5,083 nucleotides of DNA from Desulfurococcales archaeon (GTDB taxonomy: Archaea > Thermoproteota > Thermoprotei_A > Sulfolobales > Ignicoccaceae): positions 1-5,083 of the forward strand of contig WAOJ01000078.1 of NCBI GenBank assembly GCA_015521275.1. The letters are read 5' to 3'. Position numbers and translations under genes: made by a program. Shown here piece after piece: positions 1-5,083 of the stretch. Position 1 is the first letter of the stretch. Every line of letters begins with the position of its first letter. The notes beneath the pieces were generated by a model, which was not told where the DNA came from, made no database searches, and saw only the letters and a program-made list of their open reading frames with translations.

Positions 1-789
1 AACTTGAGCGGGATAAGGAAGGAAGTCCAAGTTCACTTAGTCTACAATATATTGAAGAGGGTCTTCGAAGCCAGAGTTAGACACATGAGGAAGGTTCCCG
101 GTGAAAGCTACCCTTACCCAGTAATGGTAATCGTGGAGGAGGCACACCGCTTCGCTCCTCCTCCGAGCGAGGAGAACCTTTGGACTACTGGAATGTTAAG
201 GAAGATAGCCTCCGAAGGGAGGAAGTTCGGCGTCTTCTTAACGGTCATAACGCAGAGGCCCAGCAGAGTGGATCAAACCGTCTTGAGCCAGTGCCAAAGC
301 CAAATAATAATGAGGCTCATAAATCCTAAGGACCAAGAGGCTGTAATAAATAGCTCTGAGGAGTTGGGGGCTAGGTTGGCCTCGGACTTGCCTTCCTTGA
401 GGCCCGGCGAGGCCATAGTATTAGGACCAGTGGTTAAGAAGCCGGCCTTCGTCAAGATAAGGGACAGACTCTTGGACTACGGTGGAGGAGACATAGACTT
501 GGTTAGTGAGTGGGGCAAGGCCTTACTGGTAACGGACAAGCTCAAGAGGCTTAAGGTCGATCCGGAGAAGTTCTCTGAGTACCTAGGAATGCCCTTGACG
601 CCCGACGTATTGGAAAGGGCAAAGGGTATTCTGATGGTTGAGAAGGTTTATCTAGCTAAGGACAGGGGGAGGGTTAGGGCTAAGGTAGGGCCTTGTAACT
701 TGGTCCTAGGCGAGGAGAGCCACTGCGACCCGGCTTACGTCTTAGCGGCATTAATAGAGGCTTACTCGAGGGGGATGCTACAAATCTAA
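1..789 (+). CDS. HerA-like hexameric DNA-translocating ATPase, C-terminal part (5' end outside window)
   Basis: The frame is open from the first base, so this is the last 262 codons of a longer gene; HerA proteins are usually about 500 residues. Visible residues (Asn of bases 1-3 as residue 1) include a Walker B strand with the tandem acidic pair, VMVIVEEAHRFAP at about 41-53, then RKIASEGRKFGV (67-78) and the sensor-like strand LTVITQRPSRVD (80-91), followed by QSQIIMRL and LRPGEAIVLGP. This is the FtsK/HerA ATPase core order. Walker A lies upstream and is not seen. Known HerA proteins pump DNA as hexamers, classically with the nuclease NurA in end resection. About 100 residues after the core (from about 160) form an extension I do not recognise. 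The gene ends TAA, and the next gene starts 35 bp on with no clear promoter, suggesting one transcript. HerA paralogues exist, so the exact subgroup is uncertain. Confidence 0.88.
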   Translation, partial: NLSGIRKEVQVHLVYNILKRVFEARVRHMRKVPGESYPYPVMVIVEEAHRFAPPPSEENLWTTGMLRKIASEGRKFGVFLTVITQRPSRVDQTVLSQCQSQIIMRLINPKDQEAVINSSEELGARLASDLPSLRPGEAIVLGPVVKKPAFVKIRDRLLDYGGGDIDLVSEWGKALLVTDKLKRLKVDPEKFSEYLGMPLTPDVLERAKGILMVEKVYLAKDRGRVRAKVGPCNLVLGEESHCDPAYVLAALIEAYSRGMLQI

Positions 790-824
790 AAGAGGTCGTT
801 CAGACCCCATTATAGGGCTCACCG

Positions 825-2015
825 TTGGCAACTCCAGCGCTCAGTGGCCTCCCCAAAGAGATCGAGGAGAGGGTAGTTCATGACCCCATTGCGAGAAAGA
901 TAATGCTGGTCATATTTAAGGCCGGAACCGTTAGGCCCAAGATAGGCCTCGAGACCGGAATTAGGTACCCCCCGTTTGAGGATTTGCCCCAATGGACCAA
1001 GGTAATTGAAGACCTCATAAGGCTTAAGTTGGTTGAGAGGAACGTGGCCGATAGGCTCATCCACTGTCCTAGGTGCGGTTCCATTCACGTCTCCTCCAGG
1101 CTTCTCTGTCCTTGGTGTAAGAGCTTCAACATAGAGCCTACGTTCATAATTCAGCACACCCTCTGTGGTTACATAGACACCGAGTCCAAGTTCAGGGACC
1201 CGAACACCGGTCAGCTCATATGTCCCAAGTGTAAGAGGCCATTGAGGAAGGAAGGCCTCGACTACGTGGTAATAGGTAAGGTGTTCGAGTGCTTAAACTG
1301 TAAGAGGAAGACCAACAAGCCCCTCATAGCCTTCTACTGTAGGAATTGTACTCACCAGTTCGACTACCTAAACGCCTCTTACGAGCCCGTTTACGAGTAT
1401 ACCCTAACCCCCCTGGGCCAGAAGCTCGTAGTCTCGGGAGCCCTCCACAAGGAAGAAATAATTAACGCGCTTAAGGAGCTCGGCCTAATAGTCGAGTCCC
1501 CTGGAAAGGAGAAGGGAAGGAGCGGAATAGACCACACGTTCGACATAATAGCTAGGACTCCACAGGGAAGGGTCCTAGCGATAGACTTCGCTGAGGAGAA
1601 GGACCCGTCCCTAGCGATAACCTCCAGGATACCTAAGGCCTTGGACACCGAGGTGGACAGATACGTCATAATACTGCCCTCCGGAGCCTTCGAGGCCTCC
1701 ATGATGGTCCAGATGAAGAACGTAGCAGTGCTGGAGCTAACTGAGCCGTACTTGGTTGAAAGAATAGTATCGATAGCGAAGGAGCTGCTGAAGAAGGAGG
1801 CGAAGGAGGTGGAGGTCACCCCAGAAGTGCCGGAGGCCAGCGAGGAGGAGTTCTTCGGCTTGGGTGGAGAGCTGAACATACCGGAGGAGGAACTCCTAAG
1901 CGTGAGCGAGGAGAAGAAGGAAGAAGAGAAGAAGGAGGAAGGAAAGAAAGAAGAGAAGGGAGAGGAGAAGAAAGAAGAGGCCCTCTTAGGCTCGGACGAG
2001 TTCTTCGGAATGTGA
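825..2015 (+). CDS. Winged-helix / multi-zinc-ribbon (TackOD1-like) protein with degenerate nuclease-like domain and acidic-basic tail
   Basis: 396 residues. The start is TTG at 825; an in-frame TAG at 813 rules out anything further upstream, and no strong Shine-Dalgarno site is visible. Residues 10-78 are helical and look like a winged-helix fold. Residues 81-175 carry eleven cysteines: CPRC (81-84), CPWC (95-98), HTLCG (C114), CPKC (133-136), CLNC (156-159) and CRNC (172-175), enough for three zinc sites. Cysteine order and the HTLCGYI stretch resemble TackOD1, a domain of TACK archaea thought to act as a signalling output; this is recall, not a search. Residues 205-325 read as helix, then GIDHTFDIIAR, then LAIDFAEEK: the outline of a Mrr-like endonuclease fold without a clear D-(D/E)xK centre. 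From 326 a Pro/Glu linker leads to a Glu/Lys-rich tail (361-385) and the end SDEFFGM. It is probably intracellular, binds nucleic acid or protein, and is co-transcribed with the HerA-like gene. Exact function unknown. Confidence 0.85.
   Translation: MATPALSGLPKEIEERVVHDPIARKIMLVIFKAGTVRPKIGLETGIRYPPFEDLPQWTKVIEDLIRLKLVERNVADRLIHCPRCGSIHVSSRLLCPWCKSFNIEPTFIIQHTLCGYIDTESKFRDPNTGQLICPKCKRPLRKEGLDYVVIGKVFECLNCKRKTNKPLIAFYCRNCTHQFDYLNASYEPVYEYTLTPLGQKLVVSGALHKEEIINALKELGLIVESPGKEKGRSGIDHTFDIIARTPQGRVLAIDFAEEKDPSLAITSRIPKALDTEVDRYVIILPSGAFEASMMVQMKNVAVLELTEPYLVERIVSIAKELLKKEAKEVEVTPEVPEASEEEFFGLGGELNIPEEELLSVSEEKKEEEKKEEGKKEEKGEEKKEEALLGSDEFFGM
1908..1980 (+). repeat. 73-nt uninterrupted homopurine tract
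   Basis: Every base from 1908 to 1980 is A or G. It encodes the Glu/Lys(/Gly) low-complexity tail of the zinc-ribbon protein through GAG, GAA, AAG, AAA and GGA codons. The tract is built from loosely repeated GAAGAA/GAGAAG units rather than an exact tandem repeat. Such a stretch is prone to slippage and could form triplex structures, but the simple explanation is codon content of an E/K-rich disordered tail. Confidence 0.9.
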
Positions 2016-2020
2016 AGGGG

Positions 2021-2077
2021 GATGAACGGCTTTTAGCGACAAGACCGCTGGGGATGACGACTTCACGGACCGGATGA
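2021..2077 (+). repeat. Three GGATGA direct repeats in the intergenic region
   Basis: GATGA cores lie at 2021-2025, 2053-2057 and 2073-2077, each preceded by G. The last two are followed by C (GGATGAC). Spacings between cores are 32 and 20 bases. All three lie between the stop of the zinc-ribbon gene and the TATA-like element before the GGPP synthase gene, where an activator or repressor could bind. Three short matches in about 60 bases could be chance; the sequence alone does not show function. Confidence 0.25.
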
Positions 2078-2083
2078 CCCCGC

Positions 2084-2102
2084 CTAAATAGGATATAATT
2101 TT
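2084..2102 (+). promoter_or_regulatory. Candidate archaeal promoter (TATA-like) for the GGPP synthase operon
   Basis: This is the only AT-rich patch of the 117-bp gap: ctaaata followed by atataatttt (2093-2102). With the usual 22-27 bp from TATA to start site, transcription would begin near 2119-2124, leaving a leader of about ten bases before the ATG at 2133. No strong Shine-Dalgarno site lies in that leader, which suits a short-leader crenarchaeal transcript starting an operon. No experimental support. Confidence 0.45.
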
Positions 2103-2132
2103 CCTGGTCAACCAAAGCTTGGGAACGACGCA

Positions 2133-3119
2133 ATGCAGAGATTGATCGAATACATAAACACTATCAAGCCGAAGGTAGATAACTACATAGCGAAGGTGTT
2201 GGAAGGAGAGCCGGGGAGGCTCTACGAGGCGGCCAGACACTTGCCGCTGAAAGGTGGCAAGAGGCTCAGGCCAGCCCTCCTCATGCTCGTCGCGAAGGCC
2301 TTGGGAGGGAAGGAGGAAGAGGCATTGCCGGCGGCAGCTTCTGTAGAGCTTCTCCACAACTTCACCCTCGTACACGACGATATAATGGATAGGGACGAGA
2401 TGAGGAGGGGCGTTCCCACGGTCCATGTTCTGTACGGAGAGCCTCTAGCAATACTTGCTGGAGACTTGCTCTACGCAAAGGCCTACGAGGCATTGCTCAA
2501 GACACAGAAGTCCCCTGACCTCGTAAAGAGGATGGCCGAGTACTTGACTTGGGCGGCCGTTACGGTGGCTGAGGGCCAAGCTATGGACATGATGTTCGAG
2601 GAGAGGTGGGACGTGAGCGAGGAGGAGTACTTGGAAATGATAGCTAAGAAGACGGGGGCCCTCTTCGGCGCTTGTGGGGCCATAGGGGCCTTGGTAGCCG
2701 AGAGGCCCGATTATGCGGAAAAGATGAAGGAGTTCGGAGTTATATTGGGGAAGGCCTTCCAAATAAAGGACGACATCCTCTCCTTGGTTGGAGACGAGAA
2801 GGTGACGGGTAAGCCGAAGTACAACGACTTGAGGGAGGGGAAGAAGACATTGCTAGTGATAAGGGCCCTTAGATCCCTTCCACCGGAAGAGGCGGAAGAG
2901 CTGAAGAATATCTTGAGCAAGGAGGAGAAGGACTTTGAAGAGCTTGAGAGGGCAGCTTCTCTAATAAAGAAGTCGGGAGCCTTAGAATACGCGATGAAAG
3001 TTGCTGAGCAACTGGAAGCTAGGGCTAGGGAAATACTCTCTCAGCTCGAAGTAGTGGACGAGGAGGCTATGGATCTGATTAATGAACTGCTGGAATTCGC
3101 TGTAAAAAGGGAGTTCTGA
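2133..3119 (+). CDS. gds: Geranylgeranyl diphosphate synthase (short-chain trans-prenyltransferase)
   Basis: 328 residues, full length for the family. It condenses IPP with allylic diphosphates to make C15-C20 chains; in archaea GGPP supplies the isoprenoid chains of ether lipids. Visible motifs: GGKRLRP (41-47, IPP binding), first aspartate-rich motif DDIMD (82-86), RR (91-92), KTG (173-175), FQIKDDIL (209-216, second aspartate-rich motif; its fifth position is Ser217, not Asp), GDEKVTGKP (220-228) and REGKKT (234-239). Phe77 is five residues before the first motif. In archaeal type I GGPP synthases, notably that of Sulfolobus acidocaldarius, an aromatic residue there sets product length, so GGPP is the expected main product, though FPP cannot be excluded. 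The enzyme should be cytosolic and Mg2+-dependent. ATG 2133 fits the family's N-terminus. It is first in a two-gene operon, its stop overlapping the next start. Confidence 0.93.
   Translation: MQRLIEYINTIKPKVDNYIAKVLEGEPGRLYEAARHLPLKGGKRLRPALLMLVAKALGGKEEEALPAAASVELLHNFTLVHDDIMDRDEMRRGVPTVHVLYGEPLAILAGDLLYAKAYEALLKTQKSPDLVKRMAEYLTWAAVTVAEGQAMDMMFEERWDVSEEEYLEMIAKKTGALFGACGAIGALVAERPDYAEKMKEFGVILGKAFQIKDDILSLVGDEKVTGKPKYNDLREGKKTLLVIRALRSLPPEEAEELKNILSKEEKDFEELERAASLIKKSGALEYAMKVAEQLEARAREILSQLEVVDEEAMDLINELLEFAVKREF
3107..3113 (+). promoter_or_regulatory. Shine-Dalgarno site of the DUF2118-like gene, inside the end of the GGPP synthase gene
   Basis: AAGGGAG lies five bases before the ATG at 3119, inside the final codons of the upstream gene. 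With the TGATG stop-start overlap, it supports the chosen start and translational coupling of the two genes. Confidence 0.5.
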
Positions 3120-3589
3120 TGAGCGCGTACCGCTTCCCAAGATTGTTCGTCAAGGGCAAGAAGGGTAAGGAATACGCCAAGGTAGTTGGGGACGAGGTCG
3201 TCTTTGGGGAAGAGGGCGAATACGGCAAGGTCCCTTACGAGATACCTCTTGAAGAGCTGGTCGACCTATTAGAGGAAAGGGCGAAGGTAAGCTTCATAGT
3301 GCACATTCCTAACGAGAACAAGGCAATACTAGTTCCCGAAGGGGCCAGGGTGAAGGTACTGAGGGCCGTCCATACAGCAGTTAGGGGCTTACCAAAGGAA
3401 GGGGAAATTCTCGAGGAAGGAGACGTTTATGCAACGGGCTTGACGGGTAAGGGAGAGATAAGGAAGCTCAGGACCTTGGAGAGGGGCTTGGTGGCTATGG
3501 TTCATTGGGAACCCTACGGGGGGAAAGACGTTTACCATTTGCTCCTAGTCCCCGAAGATCAAGCGAGGGTTCTGAGAGCGAGATCTTAA
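3119..3589 (+). CDS. DUF2118-like archaeal protein with lipoyl/biotinyl-like (barrel-sandwich hybrid) C-terminal region
   Basis: 156 residues, soluble, with no signal peptide or membrane segment. The first 60 residues (RFPRLFVKG, then an acidic stretch with VPYEIPLEELVDLLEER) form a small unnamed part. Residues about 68-145 contain AILVPEGARVKVLRAV, then LPKEGEILEEGDVYA, a G-x-x-GKGEIRKLRT hairpin and a RGLVAMVHW strand. This is the glycine-punctuated beta pattern of lipoyl/biotinyl-like domains and matches my recollection of archaeal DUF2118. The hairpin reads KGEIRK, not the usual DKA/MKM of modified lipoyl or biotinyl domains, so covalent cofactor attachment is not evident. Function unknown. 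The start overlaps the GGPP synthase stop by one base, implying co-expression. The last 95 bases overlap the convergent membrane-protein gene. Confidence 0.8.
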   Translation: MSAYRFPRLFVKGKKGKEYAKVVGDEVVFGEEGEYGKVPYEIPLEELVDLLEERAKVSFIVHIPNENKAILVPEGARVKVLRAVHTAVRGLPKEGEILEEGDVYATGLTGKGEIRKLRTLERGLVAMVHWEPYGGKDVYHLLLVPEDQARVLRARS

Positions 3590-4460
3590 GGCCTCCTATG
3601 AATGTTATTGAAGCTATGGACAAGAATGAGGTGACGGTCATACTAACTATCCTCCAGACCGCCAAGCTGGCGGCCAAGGCCGGCAATGCCAAAGTACAAG
3701 CGCTATCGGGGAGGCCTATGCCCCCGGGAGTTATGGGAATTATCGTTAAGGGGAGGGAAGAGGCGAAGATCAAAGTGGCTAAAGCTCCCAAGCCGTTTAG
3801 GGCTTGAGCTATTACCCCGTAGGAGAGGGCGTAAACGGAGACTCCTAAGGTTGAGGCCAATACTGCTACAGCAAATATCCCGTAGCCCGCTTCTTCTATA
3901 CTCTTCTCGACCCTCAAGCAGTATTTGTAAACCTTCTCGCCCAAGGCCTTGGGGCATTTTAAGGAAGGTACTATGGTTGCCAACGTTCCCTCCAATGCAG
4001 CTATTACGACTGGTAAGATCAAGGGGGTCAAGTTTATCGGAACTCTCATTGCGTAGAGAAGGACGAAGGATACTACGGCGTTGACCGCTATTCCCACGGC
4101 CTCGGACGTAGTCTCCAATATATTTATTGCTACTGCCTTCCCCACGTCATATTTCTTAGCTATGTAACCTATCCTAACCACTTCCCCTCCGTAAAAGCCT
4201 GGAGTGAGCATCGCCATTAGCCTAGAGGCCTCCCATATCAAATATGACTCTAACATTCCAAGCTCGGCCTTCACTCCCTTTGCGATAAGCTTGAGCCTCA
4301 CAGACCTTATGAAGTCTGATAAGAACAGCAAGGTCACGCTAGCAGCTATCGCCCATGGGGGAACCTTGAAGAACACGTCCAAATTAACGTTGAATATCTT
4401 GATGTAAGCATACAAGACCAATGCAGTTATTATAATGCCTAAGAGGAGCCTCTTCCACAC
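3495..4460 (-). CDS. UPF0104 / lysylphosphatidylglycerol-synthase-TM family integral membrane protein (possible lipid flippase-like)
   Basis: 321 residues, about eight hydrophobic helices: roughly 4-23, 36-51, 117-138, 144-165, 193-219, 226-243, 253-270 and 271-291. Two family hallmarks are clear: LTPGFYGGEVVR (85-96), matching the P-G-x-x-G-E motif near the third helix, and PITPGGIGLPDS (242-253), matching the PxxPGGxG loop. The family includes the flippase half of bacterial MprF and many uncharacterised archaeal proteins, so moving a lipid or prenyl-linked substrate is plausible but the substrate is unknown. The start is GTG at 4458-4460. An in-frame TAG three codons upstream leaves no earlier start, and the G-rich GGTAGGGGG just before it could be a ribosome site. 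Residues 291-321 form a basic, non-membrane tail encoded opposite the end of the DUF2118-like gene. It is transcribed alone, away from rpo8. Confidence 0.87.
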   Translation of the reverse strand: MWKRLLLGIIITALVLYAYIKIFNVNLDVFFKVPPWAIAASVTLLFLSDFIRSVRLKLIAKGVKAELGMLESYLIWEASRLMAMLTPGFYGGEVVRIGYIAKKYDVGKAVAINILETTSEAVGIAVNAVVSFVLLYAMRVPINLTPLILPVVIAALEGTLATIVPSLKCPKALGEKVYKYCLRVEKSIEEAGYGIFAVAVLASTLGVSVYALSYGVIAQALNGLGALATLIFASSLPLTIIPITPGGIGLPDSACTLALPALAASLAVWRIVSMTVTSFLSIASITFIGGLKISLSEPSLDLRGLGANGKRLSPRRVPNEP

Positions 4461-4484
4461 ATCCCCCTACCTTCACGTCGAGCT

Positions 4485-4495
4485 AGAAATTAAGC
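4485..4495. promoter_or_regulatory. Candidate shared divergent promoter element
   Basis: The 66-bp gap between the membrane-protein GTG and the rpo8 ATG has one AT-rich patch, agaaattaagc. Read on the plus strand it is aaattaag, about 36 bases before the rpo8 ATG. On the minus strand it is CTTAATTT, about 30 bases before the GTG. Both distances suit an archaeal TATA box with a short or absent leader, so the two divergent genes may share it or use overlapping boxes. The match to a TATA consensus is modest. Confidence 0.35.
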
Positions 4496-4526
4496 CCCCT
4501 TTTCAAGCACGTGGGGGCTCTCGGGA

Positions 4527-4853
4527 ATGAGGTGTTCGGGAAAGGTAGTTGATATAAAGAGGGGCAAGATACCCATGACCAACATAATGGTAATAGAGTG
4601 TGAGGACGGGAAGAAGATAGAAATGCTAATACATGAGGACCTAATAACCTTTGCCAAAGGCAACCCATGCGTTGTGGAAGTGACCAAGGAACTTCCCGAG
4701 TACAAGTTTGGGCAAGACTTCTGCGGCAGAGGGGTCTTAGTTAGGGACGACGGCGACAAGAAGCTCTTCTCAATAGGCGGTTATCCCTTTATACTATATT
4801 CAAACGATAAATTCGAGGAGGGCAAGTATTACATATGCGTGAAGCACCCCTAA
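4527..4853 (+). CDS. rpo8: Probable DNA-directed RNA polymerase subunit Rpo8 (RpoG)
   Basis: 108 residues, cytosolic. Crenarchaeal and korarchaeal RNA polymerases carry Rpo8, the counterpart of eukaryotic Rpb8, a small OB-fold subunit on Rpo1. The N-terminal strands GKVVDIKRGKIP and MVIECEDGKKIEMLI, the middle EYKFGQDFCGRGVLV, and SIGGYPFILYS (82-92) fit that fold; the last matches the position of the conserved S-x-G-G-L-L stretch of Rpb8. The length suits archaeal members. ATG 4527 is the only start after the in-frame TAA at 4491. The call rests on recalled family patterns, not alignment; another small OB-fold protein is the main alternative. The next gene overlaps its end by 19 bases in another frame. 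Confidence 0.62.
   Translation: MRCSGKVVDIKRGKIPMTNIMVIECEDGKKIEMLIHEDLITFAKGNPCVVEVTKELPEYKFGQDFCGRGVLVRDDGDKKLFSIGGYPFILYSNDKFEEGKYYICVKHP
4815..4822 (+). promoter_or_regulatory. Possible Shine-Dalgarno site for the gene after rpo8
   Basis: GAGGAGGG lies twelve bases before the ATG at 4835, inside rpo8. The core is close to the archaeal consensus, though the spacing is rather long. It favours the 4835 start over the ATG at 4874, which has only a weak AAGG upstream. Confidence 0.3.
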
Positions 4854-5083
4854 GGATATCCTACAAGGCTGCTATGTGCGGAGCAAGGGTCTTAAGCATA
4901 AAGGACTTGAATTTGGATACTCCGGCATATAACAAGGAAGAGCTCTGTGAATTTCTGAGGTGTACCGAGGTAAGGGATAAGTGCGAAGCAGCAATAAGGA
5001 TATTGCAAGGCTACGACGTCCTCTTCGGACCAAAGGAGGTTGAGGAAGTAACGAGGATTGCGAGAGCCCTAATACCGATAGGG
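4835..5083 (+). CDS. Unknown protein, N-terminal 83 residues (cut by window end)
   Basis: A frame opens at ATG 4835 and stays open to the last base; both other plus-strand frames stop within about 75-80 bases of 4855. The product begins MREAPLRISYKAAMCGA, continues through KEELCEFLRC (34-43) and ends in a helical stretch with YDVLFGPKEVEEV (60-72). Four cysteines fall at residues 15, 38, 43 and 50, which could bind metal or form disulphides. No signal peptide or membrane helix is seen. I do not recognise the family. AGG-rich codon use and purine bias match the neighbours, supporting a real gene. The start could instead be ATG 4874 (residue 14), which would remove the overlap with rpo8. The overlap suggests co-transcription and perhaps coupling with rpo8. 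Confidence 0.65.
   Translation, partial: MREAPLRISYKAAMCGARVLSIKDLNLDTPAYNKEELCEFLRCTEVRDKCEAAIRILQGYDVLFGPKEVEEVTRIARALIPIG

Noticed and set aside
819..1157. Minus-strand 112-codon open frame
   Set aside because: Antisense to the winged-helix and first zinc-ribbon part of the downstream HerA partner; no motif, and the plus-strand frame clearly codes.
1980..2012. PCNA-interacting (PIP) box at the end of the zinc-ribbon protein, because of the FF pair
   Set aside because: The Qxx(h)xxFF pattern is not met: the hydrophobic position is Ser390 and the Gln position is Leu.
2050..2081. GGGG...CCCC inverted pair as a hairpin or terminator
   Set aside because: Only four base pairs, with mismatches on both sides and no T-run after it.
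2016..2082. Possible C/D box guide RNA in the intergenic region (GGATGA repeats resembling C and C' boxes)
   Set aside because: The C box consensus needs RTGATGA; all three copies have G where T is required, and no CTGA D or D' box lies at the right spacing on either strand.
1986..2426. Minus-strand 146-codon open frame
   Set aside because: It runs antisense through the GGPP synthase start and the intergenic region, its composition is Arg/Leu/Pro-rich, and it has no recognisable motif: a shadow of the purine-rich coding strand.
3117..3122. TGATGA as a C box of a guide RNA
   Set aside because: It is the stop-start overlap of two clear genes, preceded by C rather than a purine, with no D box partner noticed.
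3505..3807. Plus-strand 100-codon open frame spanning the end of the DUF2118-like gene
   Set aside because: Out of frame with that gene and mostly antisense to the membrane gene; no ribosome site or family pattern.
3686..4084. Plus-strand Arg/Leu-rich 132-codon open frame
   Set aside because: Opposite the UPF0104 membrane gene; its Arg/Leu/Ser composition is what antisense of hydrophobic helices gives.
1..5083. CRISPR array, insertion sequence, tRNA or rRNA
   Set aside because: No regularly spaced repeats, terminal inverted repeats, transposase motifs or cloverleaf-like stretches were seen; nearly all bases are accounted for by coding sequence.

Overview
The window looks like chromosomal DNA of a hyperthermophilic crenarchaeon (Thermoproteota, perhaps Desulfurococcales; the genus cannot be fixed). 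The signs are a HerA-family ATPase, a zinc-ribbon protein resembling the TACK-archaeal TackOD1 output domain, an archaeal-type GGPP synthase with Phe77, a DUF2118-type protein and a probable archaeal/eukaryal-type RNA polymerase subunit Rpo8. Arginine is written almost only as AGG/AGA, ATA is common for Ile, the mRNA strands are purine-rich, TTG and GTG are used as starts, and genes are packed with short gaps or overlaps.

Layout. (1) 1-2015, plus strand: the C-terminal half of a HerA-like ATPase, then 35 bp later a protein with an N-terminal winged-helix-like region, eleven cysteines in three probable zinc sites, a degenerate nuclease-like fold and a Glu/Lys-rich tail encoded by an unbroken 73-nt purine tract. 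(2) 2016-2132: an intergenic region with a TATA-like element and three GGATGA repeats. (3) 2133-3589, plus strand: GGPP synthase (archaeal lipid backbone) and a DUF2118-like protein, overlapping as TGATG. (4) 3495-4460, minus strand: an eight-helix UPF0104/LPG-synthase-TM membrane protein, whose whole post-membrane tail is antisense to the end of the DUF2118-like gene. (5) 4461-4526: a divergent promoter region. (6) 4527-5083, plus strand: probable rpo8, then an overlapping unknown gene cut by the window end.

How they fit together. GGPP synthase and the membrane protein both suit membrane-lipid work (making the C20 prenyl chain, moving a lipid), but only the DUF2118-like gene is translationally coupled to the synthase. 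The HerA-like/zinc-ribbon pair is the least conventional part. A DNA-translocating ATPase next to a DNA-binding, nuclease-fold-like but apparently inactive partner invites comparison with HerA-NurA, though nothing here proves a common function. I see no mobile elements, CRISPR arrays, rRNA or tRNA. Most of the window reads as ordinary, dense archaeal chromosome.
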